From Microbacterium sufflavum (GTDB taxonomy: Bacteria; Actinomycetota; Actinomycetes; Actinomycetales; Microbacteriaceae): a DNA stretch of 64,000 nucleotides. The DNA lies in assembly GCF_023091155.1 (NCBI RefSeq), contig NZ_JAHWXK010000003.1, positions 1 to 64,000 of the forward strand, given 5' to 3'. The position numbers and the translations under genes are program-made. How positions within the stretch are numbered: the stretch's first letter is position 1; each line of letters begins with the position of its first letter. Below, piece after piece: positions 11,980 through 22,185 of the stretch. A model generated the notes under the pieces. It had not been told where the DNA came from and did no database searches. It saw only the letters and a program-made list of their open reading frames with translations.

Positions 11980-13133
11980 GAGGCGTAGGCGCTGTTCTCG
12001 TGCACGTAGTCGTGGGTCAGGTCGTTCGTGAGCACCGTCGCGGTGGCCTCGCCGACCTTGAGGTCGATCAGCAGGTGGGTGGCGCGCGGCGTGAGGTCGA
12101 CCTCCTCGCGCGGACGGTCGGGGCCGCCCGCCGTGCACACCCGGACCCCGTTCATCCACACGTCCACGTCGTACGGGTCGAACTGCGCGTTGGTGGTGCC
12201 GATCGCCGCGAGCACCCGACCCCAGTTGGGGTCGTTGCCGAAGATCGCGGCCTTGAAGAGGTTGTTGCGGGCGACCGAACGGCCCACCTCGACGGCCTCC
12301 TGCTCGGTGATCGCGTGGCGCACCTCGATCGTGATGTCGTGGCTCGCTCCCTCGGCATCGCCCTGCAGCTTCACCGCGAGCTCCTGGCAGAGCGCCGTGA
12401 GCGCCTCCGCGAAGTCGTCGAGGTCCGGCACGACCTCGGAGGCCCCGTTGGCCAGCAGCGTGACCTGGTCGTTGGTCGACATGCAGCCGTCCGAGTCGAG
12501 CCGGTCGAACGTCTGCCCCGTCGCACGGCGCAGCGCCTCATCGGCCTGCAGCGGCTCCAGCACCGCGTCGGTCGTGAGCACCACGAGCATGGTCGCCAGG
12601 CCCGGGGCGAGCATGCCCGCGCCCTTCGCCATGCCGCCGATCGTCCAGCCGTCGCGCGACACGACAGCGGTCTTCGCGACCGTGTCGGTGGTCATGATGG
12701 CGTGTGCGGCGCTCTCTCCCCCGTCGGCGCTGAGCTCGGCGATGGCCTGCGCCGTGCCCTCGAGCACCTTGGCGCGGAAGGCCTCGTCGCCCGTGCCGAT
12801 CAGGCCCGTCGAGCAGACGAGCACGTCGCCCGCGCTGATGCCCAGCAGCTCGGCGGCCGTCTCGGCGGTCTGGTGCGTGGTCTGGAAGCCGAAGCTGCCG
12901 GTGAAGCAGTTCGCCCCGCCCGAGTTGAGCACCACGGCCTCGACCACCCGGTCGGCCACGGCCTGCTGCGACCAGATGATGGGGTTCGCCTTGGCGCGGT
13001 TGCTGGTGAACACCGCGGCTCCGACCTTGCGCGGGCCCCGGTTCACGACCACGGCGACGTCGGGCTTGCCAGTGGACTTGAGGCCGACGGCGACCCCGGC
13101 TGCTTCGAATCCTGCGGGTGCGGTAACGCTCAC
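11976..13133 (-). CDS. argJ: Bifunctional ornithine acetyltransferase / N-acetylglutamate synthase
   Basis: A 385-residue self-cleaving enzyme that recycles the acetyl group from acetylornithine to glutamate. The processing site is visible as [19 protein letters not shown], where the Thr of ATML becomes the N-terminal nucleophile of the beta chain. The start is a GTG at 13133 overlapping the argC stop (GTGA). Presence of argJ implies the cyclic acetylation pathway, consistent with no argE in this operon. Confidence 0.96.
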   Translation of the reverse strand: MSVTAPAGFEAAGVAVGLKSTGKPDVAVVVNRGPRKVGAAVFTSNRAKANPIIWSQQAVADRVVEAVVLNSGGANCFTGSFGFQTTHQTAETAAELLGISAGDVLVCSTGLIGTGDEAFRAKVLEGTAQAIAELSADGGESAAHAIMTTDTVAKTAVVSRDGWTIGGMAKGAGMLAPGLATMLVVLTTDAVLEPLQADEALRRATGQTFDRLDSDGCMSTNDQVTLLANGASEVVPDLDDFAEALTALCQELAVKLQGDAEGASHDITIEVRHAITEQEAVEVGRSVARNNLFKAAIFGNDPNWGRVLAAIGTTNAQFDPYDVDVWMNGVRVCTAGGPDRPREEVDLTPRATHLLIDLKVGEATATVLTNDLTHDYVHENSAYAS

Positions 13134-14194
13134 GGGGCGACTCCGTTGATCGAGAGGGCACGGGCCTCGGGGAGCCCCAGCGCGATGTTCATGGACTGGA
13201 TGGCGGCACCGGCCGTGCCCTTGACGAGGTTGTCGACGGCGGTGACGACGGTGACCCGATTGGCGGAGCGGTCGATCGCCAGGCCGATCAGGGCGGTGTT
13301 GGCGCCCAGGACGTCGGCGGTGCGGGGGAAGCTGCCCGCCGGCAGCAGCTGCACGAAGGTCTCCTCGCCGTACGCGCTCTCCCAGGCCGCGCGGATCTCC
13401 GCGTCGGTCGCGCCCTCGACGATCGGCGCGGTGGAGGTGGCGAGGATGCCCCGCGACATCGGGACGAGCACCGGCGTGAACGAGATGCGGATGTCGGCGC
13501 CCGAGGCGTCGGCGTCGGCCGGACGGGCCGCAGCGAGCGCCTGCCGGATCTCCGGGATGTGCCGGTGGGTGCCGCCGACCGCGTAGGGGTTGGCCGAGCC
13601 GAGGATCTCGCTGGCGAGCAGGTTCGGCTTGAGGCTCTTGCCCGCCCCGGACGGGCCGACGGCGAGGACCGACACGATGTCGGACGGGTCGATCACTCCG
13701 GCGGCGACACCCGGTGCGAGGCTCAGGCTGACCGTGGAGGCGTTGCATCCGGGAGCCGCGATGCGCGTCGCCCCGCGCAGCGCGTCGCGCTGCCGTCCGC
13801 CCGCGACCGGCAGCTCGGGAACGCCGTACGCCCACGGCTCATGGAACGCGCCGCCGTAGAAGGCGTCCCAGGCGGCCGACGAGGTGAGCCGGTGGTCGGC
13901 GCCCGCGTCGATCACCAGCGGGACGTCGCCGAGCGCGTCGGTGTACTGCCCCGACTGGCCGTGCGGGAGGGCGAGGAACACGATGTCGTGACCGGCCAGG
14001 ATCTCGGGAGTCGTGTCCTGGAGCGTGAGATGCGCGAGCGAGCGGAGGTGCGGCTGGTGGTCGACGAGCGGTTGACCGGCGTTCGAGTGCGCGGTGACGG
14101 TGCGGATCTCGATGTCGGGGTGGGCGGCCAGGAGGCGGAGGATCTCGCCGCCTGCATAGCCCGATGCGCCGGAGACGGCGACGGAGTACGTCAT
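13130..14194 (-). CDS. argC: N-acetyl-gamma-glutamyl-phosphate reductase
   Basis: A 354-residue NADP-dependent reductase, the third arginine step. The Rossmann motif [14 protein letters not shown] is at the N-terminus and the catalytic Cys lies in PGCNAST, a variant of the more usual [13 protein letters not shown] is also present. It is the first gene of the operon; TAAGGT (14201-14206) sits six bases before the ATG, so the operon mRNA is probably leaderless. No convincing ArgR box was recognised by eye. Confidence 0.95.
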   Translation of the reverse strand: MTYSVAVSGASGYAGGEILRLLAAHPDIEIRTVTAHSNAGQPLVDHQPHLRSLAHLTLQDTTPEILAGHDIVFLALPHGQSGQYTDALGDVPLVIDAGADHRLTSSAAWDAFYGGAFHEPWAYGVPELPVAGGRQRDALRGATRIAAPGCNASTVSLSLAPGVAAGVIDPSDIVSVLAVGPSGAGKSLKPNLLASEILGSANPYAVGGTHRHIPEIRQALAAARPADADASGADIRISFTPVLVPMSRGILATSTAPIVEGATDAEIRAAWESAYGEETFVQLLPAGSFPRTADVLGANTALIGLAIDRSANRVTVVTAVDNLVKGTAGAAIQSMNIALGLPEARALSINGVAP

Positions 14195-14342
14195 GCTTCT
14201 ACCTTAACGGTCGGGTCCTCGACGATTTCGGGACCGGGGGCGGGGCCGAAGGCGGCGACACCGGCACTCGACCGCCGCGCACGCGCAGGCAGGAGGGCGG
14301 GGTCGCCTAGAGTCGGCGGCCGCGGCGTCGGCGCACAGCGAT

Positions 14343-14361
14343 GACGCTCGGAGCGAGCGTC
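14343..14361 (-). terminator. Hairpin downstream of the thiamine operon
   Basis: Perfect inverted repeat GACGCTCG-GAG-CGAGCGTC in the 239-base gap between argC and the thiED-tenA gene, without a U tract. A terminator for the leftward thiamine operon is the simplest reading; I see no gene in the rest of this gap. Confidence 0.4.
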
Positions 14362-14433
14362 GAAGGAGCGGTGGCGGCCGAAGGCATGTCGCGACAGTAG
14401 CGCGGCCGTCGTCGCCACCGCAAATCCGCACCG

Positions 14434-16584
14434 TCATCCGACGGCGGCGGCCTCCAGCGGCGCGGCGAAGAACGCCAGCTCGTGTGCGCTCGACGTGCGG
14501 AACGCGCGCCGCATGCGCTCCCGTCCGGAGGCGTCAGACCGCGATGCCGCCGCGGTCGCGAAAGCGATGGCCTGCGCCGTCGCCTCCTCGAACGCCGGAT
14601 CGGCGTAGGTCGACAGCCACGAGGCATAGGGGTGATCGGGATCACGGGCCTCCACGCCGAAGTCTCCCGCGTGCAGCCGCCTGCCCAGATCGGTGTACAG
14701 CCAGAAGCACGGCAGCACGGCGGCGACGAGCTCGGCATGATCGCCGCCGAACGCGACCGATCGCAGATGGTCGAGGTACGCGGTGGTCGCGGGCGCGGGT
14801 TCCGCCGCGAACGTCTCCGCGCTCACCCCGCGCTCGGGCGTGAGCCACGACGCGTGCAGCTCCAGCTCCCCCACGATCGATCCGTGCGCCGCGTGCGCCC
14901 AGAACGCCTGCTCCGCCGAGGTGGGAGCGGTCCGCGCCGCGGCCGCGAGCACCCTCGCGTACTCGCGCAGGTACAGCGCATCCTGCGCGAGGTAGAACAG
15001 GAACGGCTCGCGCGCGAGTGTGCCGTCGGCGAGACCGCGGAGGAAGGGCAGCGCGTCGATCCCGTCGCGCACGTCGGAGATGTCCTGCCACCAGTCGCCG
15101 GCGATCTCCTCCGCCGTCTGCCGGGTTTCCAGGTCGCCGCGGTCCCACATTCCAGCGAAATGATGGACGGGCCCATGTCCCTGCCCCACGGCGAGCGCAC
15201 CCGCCGCCCGCAGCGACTCTCGCAGCCAGGCGCGCGCGGCACGCACCGCGTCGGACGGGGTGAGACCGCGGGCGAGCAGGGTGGCGAGCGCCGACGACAG
15301 GGAACAGCCGGTGCCGTGAGTGTTGGTGGTGGGGATGCGCGCTCCGGGGAACTCGTCCCGCAGGCCGCGGTCCGCGTCCACCAGCGCATCCGGCGCCTCG
15401 TCACCCGTGAGATGCCCGCCCTTCACGAGCACCGCGGCGCCGATGTCGGCCGACAGCTCCTCAGCAGCGGCGAGCGCATCCGGCCAGTCGGTGACGGGGC
15501 GACCGACCAGCACGGCGAGCTCGGCGAGGTTCGGCGTGACCACCGTGGCGCGCGTCAGCAGCCCCCGCAGTTCACGCTCCGCGTCGGGGGCGAGCAGACG
15601 GTCGCCCGATGTCGCCACCATGACCGGGTCGAGCACCACCACCGGGGGACGCTGCACATCGAGCCAGTCGGCCACCGTGCGGATGACCTCGGCGTCGGCG
15701 AGCATCCCGATCTTCACGGCGTCGATGACGATGTCGTCGGACACGGCGTCCAGCTGCGCGCGGAGGAAATCCGCCGGAGGAACGTGGACCGCCCGCACTC
15801 CCCGCGTGTTCTGCGCCGTGAGGGCGGTGAGCGCCGCCATCCCGTATCCGCCGTTCGCGGCGATCGCCTTCAGGTCGGCCTGGATGCCGGCGCCGCCCGA
15901 CGGGTCGCTGCCGGCGATGCTGAGCACACGCGGCACGACCCCCGCCCGCCAACGACGACGGAACGCGGAGGCCGTCTCCCCGGGGTCCGCGGCGGCGCAG
16001 AGCGCGGAGACCACGGCGAGCCCCGCCGCGCCTGCGGCCTGGAGCGCCTCGGTGTCATCGATGCCGACCCCGCCGATCGCGACGCACGGGAGCGGGCTCT
16101 CGGCCGCGAAGGCCGCGAACCCCTCGACGCCGAGCGGCTCCGGGTGGTCCGGTTTGGTGCTCGTGGGGCGGATCACCCCGACACCGAGGTAATCGACGGT
16201 GCCCTGCGGCAGTGCGCGCACGGCATCGAGGTGTTCACGGGTGTTCGCGGTGAGTCCGATGAGCGCGTCCGGACCGAGCAGCTCTCGCGCACGCCGCACC
16301 GACGCATCGGCCTGGCCGAGATGCACGCCGTCGACCCGCGCGCCGCGCGCCCGCGCCTCGACAGCGGCGTCCAGACGATCGTTGACCATCAGCAGCGCCC
16401 GCCCGTCGATCACGGCGGAGAGCGCGATCAGCTGCTCGACGGTCTCCTCGTGCGCGGCGTTCTTGTCGCGCAGCTGCACGATGCGTGCGCCGCCGTCGAC
16501 CGCGCGGCGCACGGTCTCGACCACACCGCGCTTCCCGCACAGCCCGGGATCGGTGACGAGATACAGCGAGAAGTCGGCACTCAT
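14434..16584 (-). CDS. ThiE-ThiD-TenA trifunctional thiamine synthesis/salvage protein
   Basis: A 716-residue fusion of three thiamine enzymes. Residues ~1-215 are thiamine-phosphate synthase (Thi[22 protein letters not shown]). Residues ~217-480 are hydroxymethylpyrimidine (phosphate) kinase (Thi[40 protein letters not shown]). Residues ~490-716 are a TenA-type aminopyrimidine aminohydrolase/thiaminase II, with the expected active-site Cys (C626, LPCFWLY) and Glu (E702, HELAFF). It would activate HMP, join it to the thiazole phosphate made by ThiM, and recycle damaged thiamine. It overlaps thiM by four bases and shares its TPP riboswitch. The three reading frames are joined without any break, so the fusion is real in this sequence. 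Confidence 0.93.
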   Translation of the reverse strand: MSADFSLYLVTDPGLCGKRGVVETVRRAVDGGARIVQLRDKNAAHEETVEQLIALSAVIDGRALLMVNDRLDAAVEARARGARVDGVHLGQADASVRRARELLGPDALIGLTANTREHLDAVRALPQGTVDYLGVGVIRPTSTKPDHPEPLGVEGFAAFAAESPLPCVAIGGVGIDDTEALQAAGAAGLAVVSALCAAADPGETASAFRRRWRAGVVPRVLSIAGSDPSGGAGIQADLKAIAANGGYGMAALTALTAQNTRGVRAVHVPPADFLRAQLDAVSDDIVIDAVKIGMLADAEVIRTVADWLDVQRPPVVVLDPVMVATSGDRLLAPDAERELRGLLTRATVVTPNLAELAVLVGRPVTDWPDALAAAEELSADIGAAVLVKGGHLTGDEAPDALVDADRGLRDEFPGARIPTTNTHGTGCSLSSALATLLARGLTPSDAVRAARAWLRESLRAAGALAVGQGHGPVHHFAGMWDRGDLETRQTAEEIAGDWWQDISDVRDGIDALPFLRGLADGTLAREPFLFYLAQDALYLREYARVLAAAARTAPTSAEQAFWAHAAHGSIVGELELHASWLTPERGVSAETFAAEPAPATTAYLDHLRSVAFGGDHAELVAAVLPCFWLYTDLGRRLHAGDFGVEARDPDHPYASWLSTYADPAFEEATAQAIAFATAAASRSDASGRERMRRAFRTSSAHELAFFAAPLEAAAVG

Positions 16585-17429
16585 CGGGTCTCCTCCGACA
16601 CGCGGGCGCCCGCGGCGACGTCATCCGCGGTCACGGCGTCGAGCGCGTCCAGCAGCGCGACAGCGAAAGTGCCGGGCCCTGCGGCGACCGGGGCGGCGTG
16701 CTCAGCCGCCACGGTGTAGACGAGGGTCGCCGCGGCGACCGCCGTGAGCGCATCGTCTCCCGTCTGCTGAGCAGTTCCGAGGAAGGCCGCCATCACGGCG
16801 CCCAGAGCACAGCCGCCACCCGTCACGCGCGTGAGCAGTTCGTGGCCGTTGGCGATGCGCACGACGCGATCGCCGTCGGTGATCAGGTCGACGGGCCCGG
16901 ACACGGCCACCACGGCTCCCGTGGTGCGGGCGAGCTCCTGCGCCGCCCCGGCAGCGGCCTCGGTGCCGTCGGTCGCGTCGACGCCGCGACCGCCGGCCGT
17001 GTGGCCTGCCAGGGCGAGGATCTCGGACGCATTGCCGCGGATCGCGGTCGGACGCCGCGCCGCGAGCTCATGCGCGAGGGTCGTGCGCACCGGCAGCACG
17101 CCGATCGCGACCGGGTCGAGCACCCACGGGGTGCCGGACGCCGCGGCTCCCGTCACGGCCTCCACGCTCGCGGCGCGCTGCTCGGGCGTCGGCGTGCCCA
17201 GGTTGATCAGCAGACCGGAGGCCACACCGGCGAACATCTCGGCCTCGCCGACGATGTCGACCATCGCGGGCGCGGCGCCCAGGGCGAGCAGCACGTTGGC
17301 GGTGAAGCCCGTGACGACCGCGTTGGTGACGCAGTGCGTCAACGGAGGCGACTGCCGCAGCGCCTCCCGCAGTCTTCCCGCCGAGGCGGCGAGGTCGGGG
17401 GTGGAAACAGGACGCAGAAGATCGCTCAT
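16581..17429 (-). CDS. thiM: Hydroxyethylthiazole kinase
   Basis: A 282-residue ribokinase-like enzyme that phosphorylates hydroxyethylthiazole for salvage. Motifs: [35 protein letters not shown], and the C-terminal anion hole and catalytic segment [14 protein letters not shown]. It is the first gene after the TPP riboswitch and is followed by the ThiE-ThiD-TenA fusion. No thiC, thiG or thiO lies nearby, so this locus looks dedicated to salvage plus final coupling. Confidence 0.94.
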   Translation of the reverse strand: MSDLLRPVSTPDLAASAGRLREALRQSPPLTHCVTNAVVTGFTANVLLALGAAPAMVDIVGEAEMFAGVASGLLINLGTPTPEQRAASVEAVTGAAASGTPWVLDPVAIGVLPVRTTLAHELAARRPTAIRGNASEILALAGHTAGGRGVDATDGTEAAAGAAQELARTTGAVVAVSGPVDLITDGDRVVRIANGHELLTRVTGGGCALGAVMAAFLGTAQQTGDDALTAVAAATLVYTVAAEHAAPVAAGPGTFAVALLDALDAVTADDVAAGARVSEETR

Positions 17430-17433
17430 CGCG

Positions 17434-17508
17434 ACATCCCTTCGCTAGTACGAACTAGATCAGGTTCGACGGGTGTGATCTCAGCCGCGGATGCGGCACC
17501 CCGTGTCA
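17434..17508 (-). promoter_or_regulatory. TPP riboswitch (THI element)
   Basis: Read leftward the region contains the conserved THI-box elements in order: GGGGTGCC (17495-17502), GGCTGAGA (17479-17486), ACCCGTCGAACCTGATC, then a purine-rich GAAGGGA just before the thiM start. These are the core of the thiamine-pyrophosphate aptamer. With only a few bases between aptamer and start codon, TPP binding probably blocks ribosome access to thiM. It begins directly after the stop codon of the epimerase-like gene. Confidence 0.95.
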
Positions 17509-17520
17509 CTGCCTCGCAGT

Positions 17521-18510
17521 CTAGCGAGCCCCGGCGGGTCCCTCCGTGACGGCCGCGAGGATCCGCAGCTCCTCGGCGCGGGTCAGCCCCGCCCTCCGTT
17601 CCCGGTCGACGCCGCGTGCGCGCTCGTCGTCGATCACGCGCGCGATCGTGTCGGCCAGCGGACGCAGCGCCCCGCCGCGCGCCCGATAGGCGGCGTTCGA
17701 CCGCGTCATGAATCCGGTCATCTCCTCGGGCAACCAGAGCGGGAGCGAATGCGGGCCCATCCAGTACTCCACGCCCTGGGCCACCAGCCGATCCGCGTCG
17801 GCGATCACCGTCGCCCCCTCGTGACCAGCGGCACGACGCACGGCGTCCAGCACCTCCCCGAGCGGACGCGCGTCGCCGATCGCATTCACGGGAGAACCGG
17901 GAGACGCCGTCACGAGGAACGCCGCCAGATCGTCCACATCGATCACCTGCGCGGTCTTCCCGTCGAGGGGCGGCAGGAGCACCGGACCGTCGGCCGCGCG
18001 GAGAAAGGCGGCGGCCCAGTAGCCGAAGCGATCGCTGGGGTCTCCGTCGCCCACGATCAGCCCGGGACGCGCGACGAGCGCGCGTGCGCCGAGGGCCGCG
18101 ACGGCGTCTTCCGCCGCGACCTTCTGGGCCGCGTAGTCGTCCTCCCCCTGGCCGTCACGCGCCGGCGCGTGACGCGGCGCGGACTCGTCGGCGCCCGCGG
18201 TCATGTCATCGGCGTACACCGACATCGACGACACGTACGTCCACTGCGCCGCACGATCGCCCAGGGCCGCGACGGCCCCCGCGACGTGCGCCGCCCGTGA
18301 GGAGACGTCCACGACGTGATCCCACTCGCGGCGGGCGGCCTCCGCATAGGCGTCCGGTGCGTCCCGGTCGGCGACGATCAGCGCCGCGCCGTCGGGAGCG
18401 GCACGCCCCCCGCGCGCGAGGCAGGTCACGTCCGCGCCCGCCTCCAGCCAGCCGTGGGCGATCCGCCCCGAGAGCCAGCCCGTCCCGCCCAGGATCAGCA
18501 CATCCGTCAT
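17521..18510 (-). CDS. NAD-dependent epimerase/dehydratase-like protein
   Basis: A 329-residue short-chain dehydrogenase-type (extended SDR) protein. The N-terminus MTDVLILGGTGWLSGRIA is the nucleotide-binding glycine loop. YVSSMSVYAD contains the catalytic-Ser region, and YAAQKVAAED supplies the Tyr-x3-Lys pair. The C-terminal part should bind the substrate, which is unknown; similar proteins are often annotated as nucleoside-diphosphate-sugar epimerases or reductases. Its stop codon at 17521 adjoins the TPP riboswitch of thiM, so some read-through into the thiamine operon is possible. Confidence 0.8.
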   Translation of the reverse strand: MTDVLILGGTGWLSGRIAHGWLEAGADVTCLARGGRAAPDGAALIVADRDAPDAYAEAARREWDHVVDVSSRAAHVAGAVAALGDRAAQWTYVSSMSVYADDMTAGADESAPRHAPARDGQGEDDYAAQKVAAEDAVAALGARALVARPGLIVGDGDPSDRFGYWAAAFLRAADGPVLLPPLDGKTAQVIDVDDLAAFLVTASPGSPVNAIGDARPLGEVLDAVRRAAGHEGATVIADADRLVAQGVEYWMGPHSLPLWLPEEMTGFMTRSNAAYRARGGALRPLADTIARVIDDERARGVDRERRAGLTRAEELRILAAVTEGPAGAR

Positions 18511-18542
18511 GTGCCCATGCCAGCAGCATCCGGGGAAACGCG

Positions 18543-18578
18543 GAAGGCCTTCCGCTCAGGGCAGAGCGGAAGGCCTTC
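18543..18578 (-). terminator. Terminator after pheT
   Basis: Perfect 15-base inverted repeat: GAAGGCCTTCCGCTC (18543-18557), a 6-base loop, then GAGCGGAAGGCCTTC (18564-18578), followed on the leftward strand by CCGCGTTT. It separates pheST from the epimerase-like gene. Confidence 0.85.
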
Positions 18579-18591
18579 GCGACGGGGTCGA

Positions 18592-21096
18592 TCAGTCGCG
18601 CAGTGCGGCGCCGAATCGCTCCGCCGCGACCGCGACACCCGCCAGCTTGGCGTCGGTCGCCTCCGCAGCGGTGAGCGTCCGGTCGTCGGCGCGGAAACGC
18701 AGCGCGAACGTCAGGCTCTTGGCTCCCTCGGACACGCCCTCACCGCGGTAGTCGTCGACCAGTCGCACCGACTCCAGCAGCGCGCCCGCCCCCTCGGCGA
18801 GCGCCGCCCGCACCTCGCCCGCCGGCACATCGGCGGCCACGGTCAGCGACACGTCCTGCGTGGCCGCGGGGAACGTCGACAGCGAGGCCGCCACGATCCG
18901 CGTCCCCGCGAGGGTGAGGATGCGGTCGAGGTCGAGCTCGAGCACGGTGGCGCGACCGGGCAGGTCGGCGTCCTCCGCCACCGAGGGGTGCAGCTCCCCG
19001 ACGTAGCCGACCTCCTCGCCGGCCGCGACGAGCGCCCCGGTGCGGCCGGGATGCAGCGCGGCGCGCTGCGCCTGTCGCACGTCGATGTCGATGCCCGCGG
19101 CGGCGGCGATCACGCGCACGGCGTCGAGCGCCTCGACCAGCCCCGACGCCTCGGCGGGACGACCCGGCTGACGCGGCGACACGTTGCCGGTGAGGAGCAC
19201 CGCGATGTGGCGCTCCTGGGGCGGGATGGACGCGTCGAGCGCGGCGAGCGTCTCGTCGGAGGGGCGCACGCCGAGCGGCGGCACCTCGTCGGTTCCGTAC
19301 TCGACGCCCGGCTCCGGCAGGAACACGAGGCCCGTCTCGAAGAGGGCCAGGTCGGTCATGCCGCGGGCGATGTTGCGGTGCGCGGTCTGCAGCAGCCCCG
19401 GGATCAGCGAGCGGCGCAGGTACGGGGCCTGCCCGTCGAGCGGGTTCGCCAGGCGGATGCTCGGCAGGTGCTCCCCCGACGCGGAACCGTGCAGGTCGTT
19501 CTGCGCCTCGGTCGTGAACGGGAACGTCGGCGTCTCGACGAAGCCCGCCGCCGCGAGTGCGTTCGCCACGCGGCGACGACCCTGCTGGTGGGCGGTGAGG
19601 CCGCGACCGGACGGCGGCGTCGGCAACACCGCGGGGATGCGGTCGAGCCCGTGGATGCGGGCGACCTCCTCCGCGAGCGTCCACTTGTCGGTGAGGTCGG
19701 GTCGCCAGGTGGGCGGGATCACGGTCCAGCCGGCTTCCGCCTCGGTCACCTCGGCGCCGATGGTCGTGAGGGCGCCCGTGATCTCGTCGTCGGTGTAGTC
19801 CACGCCGATGAGCCCCTGCACGAAGCCGGCCGGCAGCGCGATGTCCCCCACGAACACCTCGGCGAACAGCGCGCCACCCTCGTCGGTGAGCGTCCCGCCG
19901 GCGAGCTCGACCATGAGGTCGGCCGCCCGACGCGCCGCCACGAAGGGGATCAGCGGGTCGACGCCCCGCTCGAAGCGCTTGGAGGCCTCGCTGGGCAGCT
20001 TGTGGCGACGGGCCGTCCTGGCGATGGTCGTGGGGTCGAACGTCGCCGCCTCGATCAGCACGTTGCGCGTGGTGTCGCTCATCTCGGTCGTGCCGCCGCC
20101 CATGACACCGGCGAGGCCGATGGGTCCGGACTCGTCCGTGATGAGCAGGTCCTCCTCGTGCAGCGCACGCTCCACGCCGTCGAGCGTGGTCATCTTCTCG
20201 CCCGGCGTCGCGCGACGCACCGTGATGCCGCCCGCGAGCTTGTCCAGGTCGTAGCCGTGCAGCGGCTGCCCGAGCTCGAGCATCACATAGTTCGTGATGT
20301 CGATCAGCACGCCCAGCGACCGCATGCCGGCGAGGCTCAGCCGGGCGATCATCCACGGCGGCGTCGGGCGCGACGGGTCCACGTCCCGCACGACGCGCGT
20401 GACGAACTCGCTCGCACCGACGTTGCCGCGCACCGGGGCCCGGTCGTCGACGACGGTCGTGTGACCGGAGCCGGGCTGCAGCTCGGCGAAGTCGCGCTCG
20501 GCGGGGTCGCGGAAGGTCGCGCCCGTGGCGTGGGCGTACTCGCGGGCGACACCGCGGACCGAGAAGGCGTAGCCGCGATCGGGCGTCACGTTGATCTCCA
20601 CCGCGACGTCGTCGAGGCCGAGCAGCGCGATGGCGTCGGTGCCCACCGGGGCATCGATGCCGAGGTCGGACAGCACGACGATGCCGTTGTGCTCGTCGCC
20701 GAGGCCGAGCTCGCGCGCGGAGGCGATCATCCCGTCGGACACGTGCCCGTAGGTCTTGCGCGCGGCGATCGGGAACGGGCCGGGCAGCACCGCACCGGGA
20801 AGGGTCACGACGACCTTGTCCCCGGCGGCGAAGTTGTGCGCCCCGCAGACGATCCCGCGGACGCCGCCGTGCTCCTCACCGACGTCCACCTGGCACCAGT
20901 TGATGGTCTTGCCGTTGGACTGGGGCTCCGGTTCGAGCGACACGACCTGGCCGACCACCACGGGACCCGTGATGGCGAAGCGGTGCACGTCCTCCTCTTC
21001 GAAGCCCACCGTCACCAGCGCCGCGAGGACATCCTCGGGCGTGGTCTCGGGAGCCAGATCGACGTACTCACGCAGCCACGAAAGCGGGACGCGCAT
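18592..21096 (-). CDS. pheT: Phenylalanyl-tRNA synthetase beta subunit
   Basis: An 834-residue beta chain of the (alpha-beta)2 enzyme. It has the N-terminal MRVPLSWLREYV, an EMAP-like tRNA-binding fold (~40-150, VVVGQVVSLEPEP to CGAHNFAAGDKVVV), the B3/B4 editing region, the B5 domain, a catalytic-like core and a C-terminal anticodon-binding domain. Length is standard for actinobacteria. The start at 21096 is fixed by the one-base overlap TGATG with pheS. Confidence 0.97.
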   Translation of the reverse strand: MRVPLSWLREYVDLAPETTPEDVLAALVTVGFEEEDVHRFAITGPVVVGQVVSLEPEPQSNGKTINWCQVDVGEEHGGVRGIVCGAHNFAAGDKVVVTLPGAVLPGPFPIAARKTYGHVSDGMIASARELGLGDEHNGIVVLSDLGIDAPVGTDAIALLGLDDVAVEINVTPDRGYAFSVRGVAREYAHATGATFRDPAERDFAELQPGSGHTTVVDDRAPVRGNVGASEFVTRVVRDVDPSRPTPPWMIARLSLAGMRSLGVLIDITNYVMLELGQPLHGYDLDKLAGGITVRRATPGEKMTTLDGVERALHEEDLLITDESGPIGLAGVMGGGTTEMSDTTRNVLIEAATFDPTTIARTARRHKLPSEASKRFERGVDPLIPFVAARRAADLMVELAGGTLTDEGGALFAEVFVGDIALPAGFVQGLIGVDYTDDEITGALTTIGAEVTEAEAGWTVIPPTWRPDLTDKWTLAEEVARIHGLDRIPAVLPTPPSGRGLTAHQQGRRRVANALAAAGFVETPTFPFTTEAQNDLHGSASGEHLPSIRLANPLDGQAPYLRRSLIPGLLQTAHRNIARGMTDLALFETGLVFLPEPGVEYGTDEVPPLGVRPSDETLAALDASIPPQERHIAVLLTGNVSPRQPGRPAEASGLVEALDAVRVIAAAAGIDIDVRQAQRAALHPGRTGALVAAGEEVGYVGELHPSVAEDADLPGRATVLELDLDRILTLAGTRIVAASLSTFPAATQDVSLTVAADVPAGEVRAALAEGAGALLESVRLVDDYRGEGVSEGAKSLTFALRFRADDRTLTAAEATDAKLAGVAVAAERFGAALRD

Positions 21097-22136
21097 CACA
21101 CCACCATCCCGTACTGCTCGCTGAAACGGACATCGCCCTCGGCCATGTCGCGCATGTCCTGCACATCGCTGCGGAACATGAGTCCCCGCTCGATGCCCAT
21201 GCCGAACGCGAAGCCGCTGTAGACCTCTGGATCGATCCCTGCCGCGCGCAGCACGTTCGGGTTGACCATGCCGCAGCCGCCCCACTCGATCCAGCGCGCG
21301 CCGCCCTTGAAGGTCGGGTGCCACAGGTCGAGCTCAGCGGACGGCTCCGTGAAGGGGAAGTAGTTGGTGCGGAAGCGCATCTTCGCCTCCGGGCCGAAGA
21401 GCTGACGCGCGAAGTGGTCGAGCGTGCCCTTCAGGTGCGCCATCGTGATGCCCTTGTCGATCACGAGCCCCTCGAACTGCGTGAACACCGGCAGGTGCGT
21501 GGCGTCGAACTCGTCGGTGCGGTACACCCGCCCGGGGCACAGCACGTAGATCGGCACCTCGCGGTCGAGCATCGAGCGCACCTGCACCGGGCTGGTGTGC
21601 GTGCGCATCACCAGGTGACGCGAGGTCGGGTCGACGTAGAACGTGTCCTGCTCCTGGCGAGCGGGGTGATCGACGTCGAAGTTCAGCGCGTCGAAGTTGA
21701 ACCACTCGTGCTCGAGCTCCGGCCCCTCCGCGATCTCCCATCCCATGCCGACGAAGATGTCCTCGACCTGGTCCTGGAGCAGCGTGAGCGGGTGGCGGGC
21801 ACCGACGCGCGTGCGCGAGGGGACCGCGGTGATGTCGACCCGCTCAGCCTCGAGCCGTGCGGCGACCTCGGCGGCGGCCAGCTCGGCCTCCTTCGCCGCG
21901 AGCGCCTGGGTCACGCGCCCCCGCCCCTGGCCCACGAGCTTGCCGAACGCGGCCTTGTTCTCGGGGGCGACCTGGCGCATCGAGGCGTTCAGGACCGCGA
22001 GCGGCGATCCCTCGGCGACGTGCGCGGCTCGGGCGGCTTTCAGCTCGGCGGTGTCGGCGGCCGCATCGATCGCCGCGAGGGCGTCGGCGACGGCGGCTTC
22101 GACCGCGTCGGGGGTGATTTCCGGAGACTCTGACAC
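21096..22136 (-). CDS. pheS: Phenylalanyl-tRNA synthetase alpha subunit
   Basis: A 346-residue catalytic alpha chain. An N-terminal coiled coil (~10-90) is followed by class II motifs: HPLTLL, VYRTDEFDATHLPVFTQFEG (motif 2) and GMGIERGLMF (motif 3). The GTG at 22136 (VSESPEITPDA) is preferred to upstream in-frame starts because TAGACT (22145-22150) lies eight bases before it. Its promoter follows the gluD terminator directly. I recall pheST lying straight after infC-rpmI-rplT-trmH in other actinobacteria; here seven genes come between. Confidence 0.96.
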   Translation of the reverse strand: MSESPEITPDAVEAAVADALAAIDAAADTAELKAARAAHVAEGSPLAVLNASMRQVAPENKAAFGKLVGQGRGRVTQALAAKEAELAAAEVAARLEAERVDITAVPSRTRVGARHPLTLLQDQVEDIFVGMGWEIAEGPELEHEWFNFDALNFDVDHPARQEQDTFYVDPTSRHLVMRTHTSPVQVRSMLDREVPIYVLCPGRVYRTDEFDATHLPVFTQFEGLVIDKGITMAHLKGTLDHFARQLFGPEAKMRFRTNYFPFTEPSAELDLWHPTFKGGARWIEWGGCGMVNPNVLRAAGIDPEVYSGFAFGMGIERGLMFRSDVQDMRDMAEGDVRFSEQYGMVV

Positions 22137-22150
22137 GGGAGTCGAGTCTA

Positions 22151-22178
22151 CCGGCGCGGGACGAGCGTCCCGCGCCGG
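22151..22178 (-). terminator. Terminator after gluD
   Basis: Perfect 12-base stem CCGGCGCGGGAC-GAGC-GTCCCGCGCCGG just after the gluD stop and directly before the pheS -10 box. It isolates the transporter operon from pheST. Confidence 0.75.
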
Positions 22179-22185
22179 TCGCGAC

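Noticed and set aside
14195..14433. Small open frames in the gap between argC and the thiamine fusion gene
   Set aside because: No ribosome site, no typical codon pattern and overlapping frames on both strands; treated as non-coding.
18316..21222. Long plus-strand open frame opposite pheT
   Set aside because: Antisense shadow of a well-conserved housekeeping gene; composition is Arg/His/Gly biased without motifs.
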